35,907 nt of DNA from Bacteroidaceae bacterium (GCA_017379075.1 JAFNXL010000023.1:1-35907); one strand, 5' to 3'; shown: positions 24,393-33,876, counted from the stretch's first letter. The notes: generated by a model not told the origin, from the sequence alone. Translations and numbers: made by a program.

Positions 24393-26684
24393 TTATTTCA
24401 CAAGCGTTTTCTTTCCCTGACGGATGTACACGCCCTTTTGGGGCTTTCCCCATACGCGACGTCCGTTCATGTCATACACATTACCGGTCTCGGTGTCAAG
24501 CGGAACAAGGGGATTCCTCACACCATCGGCCGTTCCGTCCGATTTCTTTATCGTAAGGATGCCTTGGTCTGTTCCGTTGCGCAGGTCAACGATCATGACG
24601 TAACGGTCGCCCTTTGTCAGGCGGAAGAAGAAATGGCGCTTGTACAAATGTCCGTCCGCATGTCCGTTTGTGCCCGTGCCCAAGGCAAAGAACTGGTCGC
24701 TCTCCTCCTCATTCATGGCAAGGCGGAAGTGGGATCCGGCTTGTGTCACGAAGGGAGTTTCCATCTGTGGCGAGGTAAAAAAGGCAAAGTCGGTATGCTC
24801 ATCGTTCAACTGCTCGCCCACCGTTACCGTCAGCCGGTACAGTCCGTCTTCCACCTCGGCCATGGGCATTGCCTGTGCGGGCAGCCATTCGTCATCAAGG
24901 AAGAAACAAGGCTTGCCTATGCTTCTGCGAGGTCCGTTCACATACAAAGCGCCCTGTCCGCTGTGGTCCAAGGGAGAGGCCTCCGGAAATGCCATCAGAG
25001 AACGTGCGTCCAAGTCTGCCTCCACTCGGTATTTCCCGCTCAGGGGCAACCATTTCAGGCTTCCGCTTGGGGTTGTCTCAAAGAAGTCCGGATCGGCATA
25101 CCACCCGTCTTCCGCACTCACCTTGAAAGATGGCTCGTAGCATTGTCCCTGCACCATTTCCATGCTCAACGCGTATGTGCGCTGGCCAGTGGAGGTCATG
25201 CGCTGTCCGCCAAAGAACGGAGCCTCTTCGGGCTCGCCACCCAGCACCACACTCACCACACTTTTTGCCGGCACGCTTATGCGGGCAATGGCATCCGTGC
25301 TGACCAGAACTGATATGTTCTTGTTTCCGGTATCCTCGTTCAGGATTACCACTCCATAGGTTCCGTCCGCATTCTTGAAGGCCACATGGGACACCTTGCC
25401 TATGCTGCTGCCCTTTGTGCCGATGCGCACTGCTCCCTGGCGTGCCGCCATGCTGGCGTGTGCCATGATGTAATAGTGGCTGTTGGCCGTTACGGTGTGA
25501 TAGTCCTTGGGGTCTATGTCCAGCGCGCCATAGCAAGTGGTGCAGCCTCCGTCCAGATTGGGACCACGGTTAAGGTCGAGCATCATGTTCCACACCACCA
25601 CAGCCCTGCACTGGCGGCTTACGGTGCTGATGATGAGGTTCTTCATGTCGTCAATCAGACGCGCTTGCAGGTTGCGTCCGTCATTCCATGTGCCAATGCT
25701 TGCCTCGGTGAAGACAATCTCCTTGTCCGGTGCCTGCTGGTGGATGTCGTCCAGTTCGGAAGGGCTTCCGCCATAGTTGTGCCATGCCGAGCCCACCACC
25801 AGTTCGCTGCCCTCCATCTCGCCACTCAAGGCGTTGTACACCTTCACGGGATAATCCTCCTGCCCAGCCACATTGTCATAGTTGTAGTTGTGGTCAAAGC
25901 AGTATATCTTGGTGTTGAGTCCGGCACGCTTGAAGGCCGGAGCCATGTGACTTATCAGAGCGGCCTCGTCCTCCCAGGGCAGATAAAGGCTGGCACAGTT
26001 TCCGCTGTGCAGCGGCTCGTTCTGCGGAGTTACGGCATAAATGGGAATGCCGGCACTGCGAAAGGCCTCAATGAACTTGACAAAATATTGGGCATAGGTT
26101 GCATAGTAGGCCGGATTCAGCCTGCCGCCCGTCCAGGAGTCGTAGGGTGTGCCGCTGCCGATTTCCTTCACCTTCATCCACTTTGGGCAGGTCCAAGGCG
26201 ATGCCATTATCTTCAGGTTCGGATTGATGGCCAGCACCTCCCTCAGCACGGGAATGACATAGTCCGTCTCATCCTTGGTAAGGGCAAAGTTTTCTATGCC
26301 TTTCTTGTCGCACAACGTGTACACCTTGCTGCTGAAGTCGCTGCACCCGATGCTGATGCGCGTATAGCCTACCCCAAAACCCTCTGTGGGCGAGAAGGTG
26401 CGTCTGAGCAGTTCGCGCCTTTCATGCCCTGCCATCTTCATCAGATTGTAGCACGAGCTGTAAGTGAGGGCATAGCCGAAGCCGTCCATCGTCTGGAACT
26501 CCTCTTCGGGCATCAGACGTATGATGTTTGTGCCGTAAGAGGTTCCCGTCTGTAGCGTGGTCTTCTCCAGCAACTTTGTGCCGTCAGCCCGTGTGGTCAA
26601 CACGGTCACATGCTCGGCATGCACAGGCAGGATGCCACACAGCAGCATAGCCCATAAGACCAATCGCACAACTTGCCCTTTCAT
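24393..26684 (-). CDS. Secreted glycoside hydrolase family 30 protein
   Basis: Start set to 26684 (MKGQVVRLVLWAMLLCGILP), giving a signal peptide; an upstream ATG 11 codons earlier is the alternative. The GH30 catalytic domain (about 35-485) is shown by GFGYALTYSSCYNL, GVGYTRISIGCSDFS, MASPWTCPKWMK, acid/base Glu near 223 in TPQNEP and nucleophile Glu near 327 in FTEAS. The family includes glucosylceramidases and beta-1,6-glucanases; KIMASPWTCPKWMK fits these. The extra C-terminal 270 residues contain a carbohydrate-binding-like part and end in VYDMNGRRVWGKPQKG plus GKKTLVK, again a sorting-like segment. The exact substrate cannot be read. It is the first gene of a two-gene operon with the 1473-aa protein. 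Confidence 0.88.
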   Translation of the reverse strand: MKGQVVRLVLWAMLLCGILPVHAEHVTVLTTRADGTKLLEKTTLQTGTSYGTNIIRLMPEEEFQTMDGFGYALTYSSCYNLMKMAGHERRELLRRTFSPTEGFGVGYTRISIGCSDFSSKVYTLCDKKGIENFALTKDETDYVIPVLREVLAINPNLKIMASPWTCPKWMKVKEIGSGTPYDSWTGGRLNPAYYATYAQYFVKFIEAFRSAGIPIYAVTPQNEPLHSGNCASLYLPWEDEAALISHMAPAFKRAGLNTKIYCFDHNYNYDNVAGQEDYPVKVYNALSGEMEGSELVVGSAWHNYGGSPSELDDIHQQAPDKEIVFTEASIGTWNDGRNLQARLIDDMKNLIISTVSRQCRAVVVWNMMLDLNRGPNLDGGCTTCYGALDIDPKDYHTVTANSHYYIMAHASMAARQGAVRIGTKGSSIGKVSHVAFKNADGTYGVVILNEDTGNKNISVLVSTDAIARISVPAKSVVSVVLGGEPEEAPFFGGQRMTSTGQRTYALSMEMVQGQCYEPSFKVSAEDGWYADPDFFETTPSGSLKWLPLSGKYRVEADLDARSLMAFPEASPLDHSGQGALYVNGPRRSIGKPCFFLDDEWLPAQAMPMAEVEDGLYRLTVTVGEQLNDEHTDFAFFTSPQMETPFVTQAGSHFRLAMNEEESDQFFALGTGTNGHADGHLYKRHFFFRLTKGDRYVMIVDLRNGTDQGILTIKKSDGTADGVRNPLVPLDTETGNVYDMNGRRVWGKPQKGVYIRQGKKTLVK

Positions 26685-26718
26685 GATGTTTTTCTTGTGT
26701 TTATCAGTTATTCGCATA

Positions 26719-26726
26719 CAAATTTA
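26719..26726 (-). promoter_or_regulatory. Possible -7 box for the GH30 operon
   Basis: Minus-strand TAAATTTG matches TAnnTTTG and lies 35 bp upstream of the GH30 start. No -33 box was found at the expected distance. Confidence 0.4.
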
Positions 26727-26854
26727 CTCTTTTTTCCGGTTACTCTAAAAAAGAAAAAGTTAAAAAAACTTAGCAACGCGAAAATAATCCGAAATTGCGG
26801 CAAACAAAGCAAAGAAATGGATTAAAAGTTAAATTTGAGGAAAAGCACCTTGCA

Positions 26855-26881
26855 TAAAAAAAGTGAGGCCGAAACCTCACT
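26855..26881 (-). terminator. Terminator after fumarase
   Basis: AGTGAGG (26862-26868) pairs with CCTCACT (26875-26881); on the minus strand a T7 run follows (26856-26862). It lies 21 bp past the fumarase stop. Confidence 0.8.
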
Positions 26882-26901
26882 CTTTTATGCTTTCATTTTT
26901 C

Positions 26902-28551
26902 TTACTTTGCACAGGCGGGACACCAGGGCTTCAGCTGCTTGAAGAAGTCGTTGCCCTTGTCATCCACCAGGATGAATGCGGGGAAGTCTTCCACATCAAT
27001 CTTCCACACAGCCTCCATGCCCAGTTCGGGATATTCCACACACTCGATGCTCTTGATGCTGCTCTGTGAAAGAACGGCGGCCACACCACCGATTGTTCCC
27101 AGATAGAAGCCACCATACTTCTTGCAGGCGTTGGTTACGTCTTCCGAACGGTTACCCTTGGCAATCATTACCAGCGAGCCGCCGTTTGCCTGGAATTCAT
27201 CTACGTAAGAATCCATGCGGCCAGCAGTGGTGGGACCCATAGAACCGCAGGGATATCCTTCGGGAGTCTTGGCAGGACCGGCGTAGAGCACGGGGTAATC
27301 TTTGAAGTAGGCAGGCATTCCTTCTCCGGCATCGAGACGTGCCTTCAGCTTGGCATGGGCAATGTCACGGGCCACAATGATGGTACCCTTCAAGTTAACG
27401 CGCGTGCCGACGGAATATTTTGACAATTCCTTACGAACGGCATCAATGCCTTGGGTCAGGTCTATTTCAATTCCCTTTCCGCCTTCTCCGGGCTGGCGCA
27501 ATGCCTCGGGAATCAGCTCGCCGGGGTTGCTGTCCATCTTCTCCAGCCAGATGCCGTCCTTGTTGATCTTGGCCTTGATGTTGCGGTCGGCAGAGCAGCT
27601 TACGCCCATGCCGATGGGGCATGACGCGCCATGACGAGGCAGACGGATGACACGGATGTCGTGCGCCAGCGCCTTGCCGCCGAACTGTGCGCCCAAACCA
27701 ATCTTCTGCGCTTCCACGAGCAGCTTGTTCTCCAAGTCGATGTCGCGGAAAGCACGGCCGGTCTCATCGCCTGTGGTGGGCAGATTGTCATAGTACTTGA
27801 TGGAGGCCAGCTTCACGGTGAGCAGGTTCTTCTCGGCAGAAGTTCCGCCGATAACAAACGCGATGTGATAGGGGGGACAGGCTGCTGTTCCCAGGCTCTT
27901 CATCTTTTCCACCAAGAAAGGAATGAGCGTTCCCTCGTTCTGGATGGTGGCCTTGGTCATGGGGTAGAAATAGGTCTTGTTGGCCGAGCCACCGCCCTTA
28001 GCCACCATGACAAACTTGTATTCGGCACCCTCAACCGCCTCAATGTCAATCTGTGCGGGCAGGTTGCAACGGGTGTTCACCTCGTCGTACATGTTAAGTG
28101 CCGCATTCTGGGAATAGCGCAGGTTGTCCTGGGTGAAGGTGTTGTACACACCAAGAGAAAGCGCCTCCTCATCCTCGAATCCGGTCCATACCTGCTGTCC
28201 CTTTTCGCCATGGATGATGGCTGTGCCTGTGTCCTGACAGAAGGGGAGCACGCCCTTTGCGGCAGTCTCGGCATTGCGGAGGAACTGCAGAGCCACATAC
28301 TTGTCGTTCTCGCTGCTCTCGGGATCGTTCAGGATGGAGGCCACCTGAAGGTTATGTTCGCGACGAAGCATGAATTCCACATCGTGGAAGGCCTGCTGTG
28401 CAAGCAAGGTCAGTGCTTCGGGGGTAATCTTGAGCATTTCATGTCCCTCAAAGTCGCCCACACTGACACCTTCCTTGGTCAACAAGCGGTATTCGGTGTT
28501 GTCTTCGCCCTTCTGGAACATGGGTGCATACTTGAATTCTACGTTTGCCAT
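26902..28551 (-). CDS. fumB: Class I fumarate hydratase ([4Fe-4S])
   Basis: The 549-aa product is the single-chain class I fumarase, which interconverts fumarate and malate in the cytosol (reductive branch to succinate in Bacteroidales). The cluster-binding cysteines appear in PFCQDTGT (near 105), [14 protein letters not shown] (near 225) and [10 protein letters not shown] (near 320). The C-terminal beta half contains [15 protein letters not shown]. Start taken at [12 protein letters not shown] (28551); the longer frame's first 22 codons have no family match. The length is that of FumA/FumB. It is 75 bp from HflX on the same strand. The symbol follows family usage and is not specific to this paralogue. 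Confidence 0.92.
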   Translation of the reverse strand: MANVEFKYAPMFQKGEDNTEYRLLTKEGVSVGDFEGHEMLKITPEALTLLAQQAFHDVEFMLRREHNLQVASILNDPESSENDKYVALQFLRNAETAAKGVLPFCQDTGTAIIHGEKGQQVWTGFEDEEALSLGVYNTFTQDNLRYSQNAALNMYDEVNTRCNLPAQIDIEAVEGAEYKFVMVAKGGGSANKTYFYPMTKATIQNEGTLIPFLVEKMKSLGTAACPPYHIAFVIGGTSAEKNLLTVKLASIKYYDNLPTTGDETGRAFRDIDLENKLLVEAQKIGLGAQFGGKALAHDIRVIRLPRHGASCPIGMGVSCSADRNIKAKINKDGIWLEKMDSNPGELIPEALRQPGEGGKGIEIDLTQGIDAVRKELSKYSVGTRVNLKGTIIVARDIAHAKLKARLDAGEGMPAYFKDYPVLYAGPAKTPEGYPCGSMGPTTAGRMDSYVDEFQANGGSLVMIAKGNRSEDVTNACKKYGGFYLGTIGGVAAVLSQSSIKSIECVEYPELGMEAVWKIDVEDFPAFILVDDKGNDFFKQLKPWCPACAK

Positions 28552-28626
28552 TGTGTTTCTGTGTTTAAATTTATGATTGGTTTTTTTACTGATTGTTCTT
28601 TCTTCGGTTTCACACACACTGTCTCT

Positions 28627-29913
28627 TTATTTCACCTCTCCGCTTTCGTCATACTGCTGGAAGAGGAAGTCGTTATAGGGATACTTTTGCACATGGAGCT
28701 GGCGCACCTTGTCATAGAGCACCTGCTTGAGGGTGTCGATGTTCTTGCGCTCCTTGGCGGAGATGAAGAGGCAGGCGCCTTCCAGACGCGTCATCCAAGT
28801 GTGCGACAGGTCATCGAGCGAGATGTTCTCGCGTGTGATGGGCGACAGGTCATCGGCATCCTTCTCCACCCATGTATAGGCATCCACCTTGTTGAAGATG
28901 ACCATTACCGGCTTTTCGGCACAGCCAAGGTCGGCAAGGGTCTTCTCCACCACCTTTATCTGGTCCTCAAACTCGGGATGCGAGATGTCCACAACATGCA
29001 GCAGCAGGTCGGCCTCGCGCACCTCGTCAAGCGTGCTCTTGAACGAGTCCACCAAGTCTGTGGGCAGCTTGCGGATGAAGCCCACCGTATCGGAGAGCAG
29101 GAAGGGCAGGTTGTCCACAATCACCTTGCGCACCGTGGTGTCCAGCGTAGCAAAAAGTTTGTTCTCGGCAAACACCTCACTCTTGGCCAAAAGGTTCATC
29201 AGGGTGCTTTTGCCCACATTGGTATATCCCACCAACGCCACACGTATCATGCGGCCTCTGTTGCTTCGCTGGGTGGCCTTCTGGCGGTCAATCTCGGCCA
29301 GACGTTGCTTGAGCAGGCTCATGCGGTTGAGGATGATACGGCGGTCCAGCTCCAACTGGGTCTCTCCGGGACCTCTCAGGCCCACAGAACCCTTGCCGCC
29401 TCCCGAGCCGCTTCCGCCTCCCTGGCGTTCCAAGTGGGTCCACAGTCGTTGCAGGCGGGGAAGCATGTAGCGGTATTGCGCCAGCTCCACTTGGGTCTTT
29501 GCGCTTGCCGTCTGTGCGCGCATAGCAAAGATGTCCAGAATAAGGCTGGTGCGGTCCAGAATCTTCACCCTGAGTTCCTTCTCAATGTTTCTGAGCTGTT
29601 TGGCGCTGAGTTCGTCATCAAAGATGACCATACCGATTTCTCTCTCGGCCTCTTCCTCTTGGTCAATGTATGCACGAATCTCCTGCAACTTTCCTATTCC
29701 CAGATAGGTTACGCTGCTGGGGCCGTTCAGGCGCTGTGTAAAGCGCTTCACGGTTACGGCTCCGGCTGTGGTGGCCAGAAACTCCAGCTCGTCCAGATAC
29801 TCCGTTGTCTTGCGCTCGTTCTGGTTGGGCGTAATCAGACCCACCAGAATGGCGGTTTCGGCCTGCGCCTCGGTTATGATTTCGCTATTGCGATTTTCCT
29901 TGAATTCTCTCAA
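28627..29913 (-). CDS. hflX: GTPase HflX
   Basis: The 428-aa product has the HflX N-terminal domain (about 20-200), including KLQEIRAYI, DDELSAKQLRNIE, and the glycine-rich linker GGGSGSGGGKGSVGLRGPGE with ETQLELDRR. The G domain follows: G1 GYTNVGKST (229-237), G3 DTVGF (275-279), G4 NKVD (341-344). HflX binds the 50S subunit and splits stalled ribosomes under stress. The catalytic motifs are complete. It is 48 bp downstream of the coiled-coil lipoprotein gene and upstream of fumarase on the same strand; no individual promoter was found. Confidence 0.93.
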   Translation of the reverse strand: MREFKENRNSEIITEAQAETAILVGLITPNQNERKTTEYLDELEFLATTAGAVTVKRFTQRLNGPSSVTYLGIGKLQEIRAYIDQEEEAEREIGMVIFDDELSAKQLRNIEKELRVKILDRTSLILDIFAMRAQTASAKTQVELAQYRYMLPRLQRLWTHLERQGGGSGSGGGKGSVGLRGPGETQLELDRRIILNRMSLLKQRLAEIDRQKATQRSNRGRMIRVALVGYTNVGKSTLMNLLAKSEVFAENKLFATLDTTVRKVIVDNLPFLLSDTVGFIRKLPTDLVDSFKSTLDEVREADLLLHVVDISHPEFEDQIKVVEKTLADLGCAEKPVMVIFNKVDAYTWVEKDADDLSPITRENISLDDLSHTWMTRLEGACLFISAKERKNIDTLKQVLYDKVRQLHVQKYPYNDFLFQQYDESGEVK

Positions 29914-29961
29914 TTTTCTTTCTGTCTTCTTGTTTGTTTACAATTTACTTTGCCCTTGGGC

Positions 29962-30813
29962 TTACTTCACCTGAATCACCAGATACTTGCTGGCGCCCCA
30001 GAACTTCTCAATGTCCTTGACATACAGTTCGTACAGCCCCTCGTCGTTCTTCTCCAGCGAGTAGCTGTCGGCAGGATGGTTGGTCAGCACCTTTGCGTTC
30101 TTGCTGTACAGACGGATGGTGCGGTCGTAACGGATGTCAATCTTGGTGAAATAGCCCTTGTTGAAGTCGCCTCTCAGCACCTCTCCGTCCTCAATGATTT
30201 TCTGTTCCTTCAGCTCGTTTTTGGTACCGAAGACAAACCATCCCGCATTGAGTTCCTTTTCCTGTGCGGCCATGGTGCGGGCCTTGTCCTTGTTCTCCTT
30301 GGCCAGTTCTGACGCGCTTCGGTGAAGGTCGGCAATCTGCTTTCCCTGCTCGTTGATGAGGATGTCCTTCTCTGCCAGTTCGGCTTCCAGTTCCTGAATG
30401 CGGGCATGCTGGCTCTCCACCTGTGCCTGCAGGTTCTCTATGGTCTTGTTCAGCTTTTCGGCCTGAATGCCGCTCTTCTTCAGCTTGTCCTTCAGCTGGG
30501 CAATCATGTCACGGTTCTGCTGCATCACTTCCTGTATGAAGGCCATGTTCTCGCGGATTACCTCCTTGCTGCTTGCCGACTCGCGCGAGCCGTCGGCCAC
30601 CGTCACTCTTCCCTCGGCCTCGTTGATGCGGCTGATGCCTTCCTGAACCACATTGATGGTTCCCATTATGTCGTTCAGTTCCAAATCCTTCTCATTGATG
30701 ATTCTCTGCAAGGAATCGCGTTCCTTCTGCATGGCTTCTTCCTTAGCCTCGTTGCCCATAAAGCAGGCGCTCAACATCTGAACTGCCACTGCAAAAATCA
30801 AAAACTTCTTCAT
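29962..30813 (-). CDS. Coiled-coil lipoprotein, Bacteroidetes-conserved, unknown
   Basis: The 283-aa product has a lipoprotein signal (lipobox LSAC, Cys17). A long coiled coil follows (about 25-190; heptad-rich IQEVMQQNRDMIAQLKDKLK and HARIQELEAELAEKDILI). The C-terminal 90 residues are a small beta domain (GWFVFGTKNELKEQKIIEDG, then YELYVKDIEKFWGASKYL). I know this as a conserved uncharacterised Bacteroidetes architecture; its job is unknown. The position between RsmI and HflX is probably an old gene order and not a functional link. Confidence 0.7.
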   Translation of the reverse strand: MKKFLIFAVAVQMLSACFMGNEAKEEAMQKERDSLQRIINEKDLELNDIMGTINVVQEGISRINEAEGRVTVADGSRESASSKEVIRENMAFIQEVMQQNRDMIAQLKDKLKKSGIQAEKLNKTIENLQAQVESQHARIQELEAELAEKDILINEQGKQIADLHRSASELAKENKDKARTMAAQEKELNAGWFVFGTKNELKEQKIIEDGEVLRGDFNKGYFTKIDIRYDRTIRLYSKNAKVLTNHPADSYSLEKNDEGLYELYVKDIEKFWGASKYLVIQVK

Positions 30814-30885
30814 AATCCTTATCTCTCCTTACTTAATTAATTTTTTGTTTGTCAATCTTGTTTGTCTCATGCGGAAAGGCGCGTC

Positions 30886-31605
30886 TCACTCCTCTTCCTC
30901 CTGTTCTCTTCTTGCCTTCTTGGCCTTGGGTTCGGGCTCGCAACCGGCCAGCACAATCACAAACTCGCCCTTGGGCTCGTGTGTCTGGAAGTGTGCGATG
31001 GCCTCATCCAGCGTCCCCCGCACACTCTCTTCGTGCAGTTTGCTGATTTCACGGCACACGCTCACCTGTCTGTCCCCACCGAAACATTCCGCCATCTGCA
31101 CCAATGCCTTCAGCAGCCTGTGCGGAGATTCGTAAAAGACAATGGTCCGCTGTTCCGTGCGCAAGGCCTCCAGTCTGGACTGGCGCCCCTTCTTCTGCGG
31201 AAGGAAACCCTCAAAGCAGAACTTGTCACAGGGCAGTCCGCTGCTGACCAGAGCCGGCACAAAAGCCGTTGCGCCGGGAAGGGTGTACACCTCAATGCCA
31301 GCCTTGATGGCTTCGCGCACCACCAGAAACCCCGGATCGCTGATTCCGGGCGTACCAGCATCGGACACCACAGCCACCGTCTCGCCCGCCAGCAGTCGCT
31401 CAACCACCCTGCTCACCGTCTGATGCTCGTTGAACTTGTGGTACGACTGCATGGCATTCTTAATCTCGAAATGCCGCAGCAGATTGCCGCTCGTGCGCGT
31501 GTCCTCGGCCAGAATCAGGTCGGCCTCCTTCAGGATGCGCAAGGCACGGTATGTGATGTCTTCCAAATTGCCTACGGGCGTAGGCACAACATAAAGTGTT
31601 CCCAT
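30886..31605 (-). CDS. rsmI: 16S rRNA (cytidine-1402-2'-O)-methyltransferase RsmI
   Basis: The 239-aa product, started at MGTLYVVPTPVGNL (31605), has the RsmI pattern: PTPVGNLEDITYRAL (9-23), ILAEDTR (31-37), and the SAM-site loop VSDAGTPGISDPG (80-92). It methylates the 2'-O of C1402 in 16S rRNA, which tunes decoding. The C-terminal tail EPKAKKARREQEEEE is short and highly charged, compared with longer tails in some species. The -7 box at 31624-31631 on the minus strand lies close upstream. Confidence 0.92.
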   Translation of the reverse strand: MGTLYVVPTPVGNLEDITYRALRILKEADLILAEDTRTSGNLLRHFEIKNAMQSYHKFNEHQTVSRVVERLLAGETVAVVSDAGTPGISDPGFLVVREAIKAGIEVYTLPGATAFVPALVSSGLPCDKFCFEGFLPQKKGRQSRLEALRTEQRTIVFYESPHRLLKALVQMAECFGGDRQVSVCREISKLHEESVRGTLDEAIAHFQTHEPKGEFVIVLAGCEPEPKAKKARREQEEEE

Positions 31606-31623
31606 CGTGTGTCTATTTGGGGA

Positions 31624-31631
31624 CAAATTTA
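31624..31631 (-). promoter_or_regulatory. -7 box for rsmI
   Basis: Minus-strand TAAATTTG fits TAnnTTTG and lies 19 bp before the rsmI start codon, so the leader would be short. Confidence 0.5.
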
Positions 31632-31726
31632 ATCATAAAAAAAATACTTTCCTTGCCGAAAACGAAATATTTTCTTGTCAAACGTAAATTTAAGGTTTTT
31701 TCACTTTATAATTCAGTTATATATCG

Positions 31727-31734
31727 TAAATTTG
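31727..31734 (+). promoter_or_regulatory. -7 box for the AI-2E family permease gene
   Basis: TAAATTTG fits TAnnTTTG, 112 bp upstream of the ATG at 31846 and divergent from the rsmI promoter. The -33 element is unclear. Confidence 0.5.
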
Positions 31735-31845
31735 TGCAAAAATAGGCATCACAGACAAGGAAAGGCCAGCCAATGGACAACCTTGGGGAAAACAGACGCC
31801 ACACAGGAAAACATTGTCAAACAAAACAAAAAACAGGGAAACGCC

Positions 31846-32958
31846 ATGTTGAACCAAAGAATCACCTTCGACCTCTTTATCCGCGGTCTGATTGTAGTGG
31901 CCATCATCGTATTGTCCATCTTCATGGTGGGCCGTCTCAGTACAGTGCTGATACCATTCTTTGTGGCATGGCTGCTGGCCTATATGCTTTATCCGCTGGT
32001 GTGCTTCCTGCAATACAAGGCCAGGCTTCGCAGCCGCATCCTCAGCATTGTGGCGGCCCTGCTGGTGGTGTTCTCCGTCATCACCGGCCTGCTGGTGCTT
32101 GTGATACCCCCCACCATACAGGAGTTCGGCAAGGTCCACGGCCTGCTCAACGTCATTGTGAACGAGACCATCGGCTACCAGCACATCACAGAATATGCCC
32201 ACCGCTTCATTGAACGGTATGTAGACGGCAACACCATCTCGCAACTGGCCGAGCAAGGCAACCTCACCAAGCTGGTGCAGAACATCCTGCTGCAGCTCTG
32301 GCACCTCATCACCAGCACCATCAACATAGCCATCGGTGTGATGGGAAGCTTTGTGGTGCTGCTCTATACCTTCTTTATATTGCTCGACTATGAGCTGATT
32401 TGCGACGGATGGGCCAACCTCATTCCCGCCGGCAAGCGCACCTTTGCCATAACACTGGTTCAGGACGTAAAGAACGGCATGAACGCCTATTTCCGCGGCC
32501 AGTCGCTCATAGCCTTCCTTGTGGGCATACTGTTCAGCATCGGCTTCCTCATCATAGACTTCCCCTTTGCCGTGGGTCTGGGCCTCTTTATCGGCCTGCT
32601 CAATCTGGTACCCTATCTCCAGCTCATCGCCTTCCTGCCCACCATACTGCTGGCACTCCTCAAGGCCACAGAGACCGGCGACAACTTCTGGATCATCCTG
32701 CTCAGTGCCGGCATTGTCTTCATTGTAGTCCAGCTCATCCAGGACATGTATCTGACTCCCAAAATCATGGGAAAGGCCATGGGGCTGAATCCCGCCATCA
32801 TCCTGCTCAGCCTCTCCATTTGGGGCAGCCTGTTGGGCATCATCGGGCTTATCATAGCCCTTCCCCTCACCACCTTGCTGCTCTCCTATTACCGCCGATT
32901 TGTGCTGGGAGAAGCGCCACCAGCCCTTGCCACAACCCCTGAAAACGATGCAAAATGA
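31846..32958 (+). CDS. AI-2E family transporter (TerC-unrelated, PerM/UPF0118)
   Basis: The 370-aa product starts at MLNQRITFDLFIRGL; a longer frame from 31675 lies over the promoter and is rejected. The layout is that of UPF0118/PerM permeases: paired N-terminal helices (about 10-50), an extracytoplasmic region (about 85-175) and a C-terminal bundle of five or six helices with FLVGILFSIGFLIIDFPFAV and the PxxxGxAMGLNPAIILLSLS motif (PKIMGKAMGLNPAIILL). Family members are associated with export of small solutes and the AI-2 molecule in some species; substrate unknown here. It is followed by tRNA-Lys. Confidence 0.85.
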   Translation: MLNQRITFDLFIRGLIVVAIIVLSIFMVGRLSTVLIPFFVAWLLAYMLYPLVCFLQYKARLRSRILSIVAALLVVFSVITGLLVLVIPPTIQEFGKVHGLLNVIVNETIGYQHITEYAHRFIERYVDGNTISQLAEQGNLTKLVQNILLQLWHLITSTINIAIGVMGSFVVLLYTFFILLDYELICDGWANLIPAGKRTFAITLVQDVKNGMNAYFRGQSLIAFLVGILFSIGFLIIDFPFAVGLGLFIGLLNLVPYLQLIAFLPTILLALLKATETGDNFWIILLSAGIVFIVVQLIQDMYLTPKIMGKAMGLNPAIILLSLSIWGSLLGIIGLIIALPLTTLLLSYYRRFVLGEAPPALATTPENDAK

Positions 32959-32988
32959 CACTTTTTCAGAAAAATATGACGGAAACTG

Positions 32989-33019
32989 TTGTGCAATACA
33001 ATTTTAATTCATACCTTTG
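32989..33019 (+). promoter_or_regulatory. tRNA-Lys promoter
   Basis: TTG at 32989-32991, a 20-bp spacer and TACCTTTG at 33012-33019 fit the Bacteroidetes consensus. The tRNA begins 37 bp downstream. Confidence 0.7.
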
Positions 33020-33055
33020 CACCCGCTAAAGCAAAAGCTTGTAGCCTATTAGGTC

Positions 33056-33131
33056 GACTCGCTAGCTCAGTAGGTAGAGCACTTCACTTTTAATGAAGGG
33101 GTCTCGGGTTCGAACCCCGAGCGGGTTACCA
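33056..33131 (+). tRNA. tRNA-Lys (anticodon TTT)
   Basis: The cloverleaf can be drawn by hand: acceptor GACTCGC pairs with GCGGGTT (two G-U pairs); the D arm contains the conserved AGCTCAGTAGGTAGAGC; the anticodon stem CTTCA/TGAAG encloses loop CTTTTAA, so the anticodon is TTT; the T arm is TCGGG-TTCGAAC-CCCGA. The discriminator A and CCA (33129-33131) are encoded. It has its own promoter and terminator. Confidence 0.95.
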
Positions 33132-33136
33132 AGAGA

Positions 33137-33174
33137 AAAGGATTTCCACTCACGGAAGTCCTTTTTCTTTTTTT
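33137..33174 (+). terminator. tRNA-Lys terminator
   Basis: AAAGGATTTCC (33137-33147) pairs with GGAAGTCCTTT (33154-33164) with one G-U pair, followed by a T-rich tail (33162-33174). Confidence 0.8.
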
Positions 33175-33429
33175 AGATAGTGAAGCCACTGCCCAGTCTG
33201 CACCCCCATTCTTTGCAAAATGCAAAATGCAAAAATGCAAAGTGTTGATATTGTTATAGTTAGTGGATTTTGTCTTTGCATTTTTTGCAAAAAAGGGCGA
33301 AAAATGGGGCGTTTTGAGGGGGTGTTTTCGCATTGAAAAGCCCTTAAAATAGACAAAACCCACCTATTTGGGTGGTTTTTTGTGTTGGTTCACTCCTTTT
33401 TTTCAGTGTGAATTCAAAATTATAGGATA
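33175..33429. other. Gap downstream of tRNA-Lys with TGCAAAA repeats
   Basis: Contains an iterated TGCAAAA run (33213-33241), a near-perfect complementary partner (CTTTGCATTTTTTGCA near 33275-33290), and a terminator-like hairpin CCACCTA/TGGGTGG with a T-run at 33354-33381. No gene is supported. A minus-strand frame crossing the tRNA here is spurious. Confidence 0.55.
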
Positions 33430-33861
33430 TCAACTTTCTTTATACATCCCAGGTCGTCTGAGTTTGGCTTCCTCTTTTACCCTTTGGCTTAACTCAGAAT
33501 CTGGTGGAATAATCTTGTACTCGAATGCCTTCTCAAACGCTTGTCTACCGGCTTCAGTCATCAAGCCTCTATCTTCAAGATTCATACATCTGTCCATGTT
33601 CAGCTGAGTCCAATGACTCTTAGGTCGGCGAGGAGAGAGGCGTTGAGCTAACCGACCATCGGAAAGCCGTTTAAGTGTGCTATCTATCCATCTGAAGCAG
33701 AGTGCCTCCTCCACGGCATCAAGATACCAGAAATGCCTGTCATCTACAGGTCGTCCCCGTTTCACGCAGACCCAGCATTCTTTTTCGCTGGCGTGGTGGG
33801 CTTCGAGCCATGCACGGAACTCACTTCTGTTGGCTATACTGAGGATATTATGCTCTTCCAT
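33430..33861 (-). CDS. YdeI/OmpD-associated family protein
   Basis: The 143-aa product carries the family pattern: FRAWLEAHHASEKECWVCVK, YLDAVEEALCFRWIDS near 46-61, and SPRRPKSHWTQLNMDRC near 76-92. The family is often annotated as bacteriocin-protection or YdeI-like, but its function is not established. It is shorter than typical members (about 190 aa): the C-terminal extension is absent and the sequence ends in RRPGMYKES. The start codon lies inside the 19-bp direct repeat at 33858-33876. Confidence 0.75.
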   Translation of the reverse strand: MEEHNILSIANRSEFRAWLEAHHASEKECWVCVKRGRPVDDRHFWYLDAVEEALCFRWIDSTLKRLSDGRLAQRLSPRRPKSHWTQLNMDRCMNLEDRGLMTEAGRQAFEKAFEYKIIPPDSELSQRVKEEAKLRRPGMYKES

Positions 33862-33876
33862 AAATTCCGATTTATC
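33858..33876. repeat. 19-bp direct repeat, copy 1 (left of SMR-GNAT)
   Basis: CCATAAATTCCGATTTATC, identical to 34982-35000. It ends one base before the SMR stop codon and includes the ATG of the YdeI-like gene. Confidence 0.8.

Noticed and set aside
33213-33241. TGCAAAA iterations as a CRISPR-like array
   Set aside because: Units are 7-8 bp with no spacers; no cas genes are present.
33067-33363. Minus-strand 98-codon frame downstream of the AI-2E gene
   Set aside because: It runs through tRNA-Lys; its SGFEPETPSLKVKCS text is the known false translation of a tRNA.
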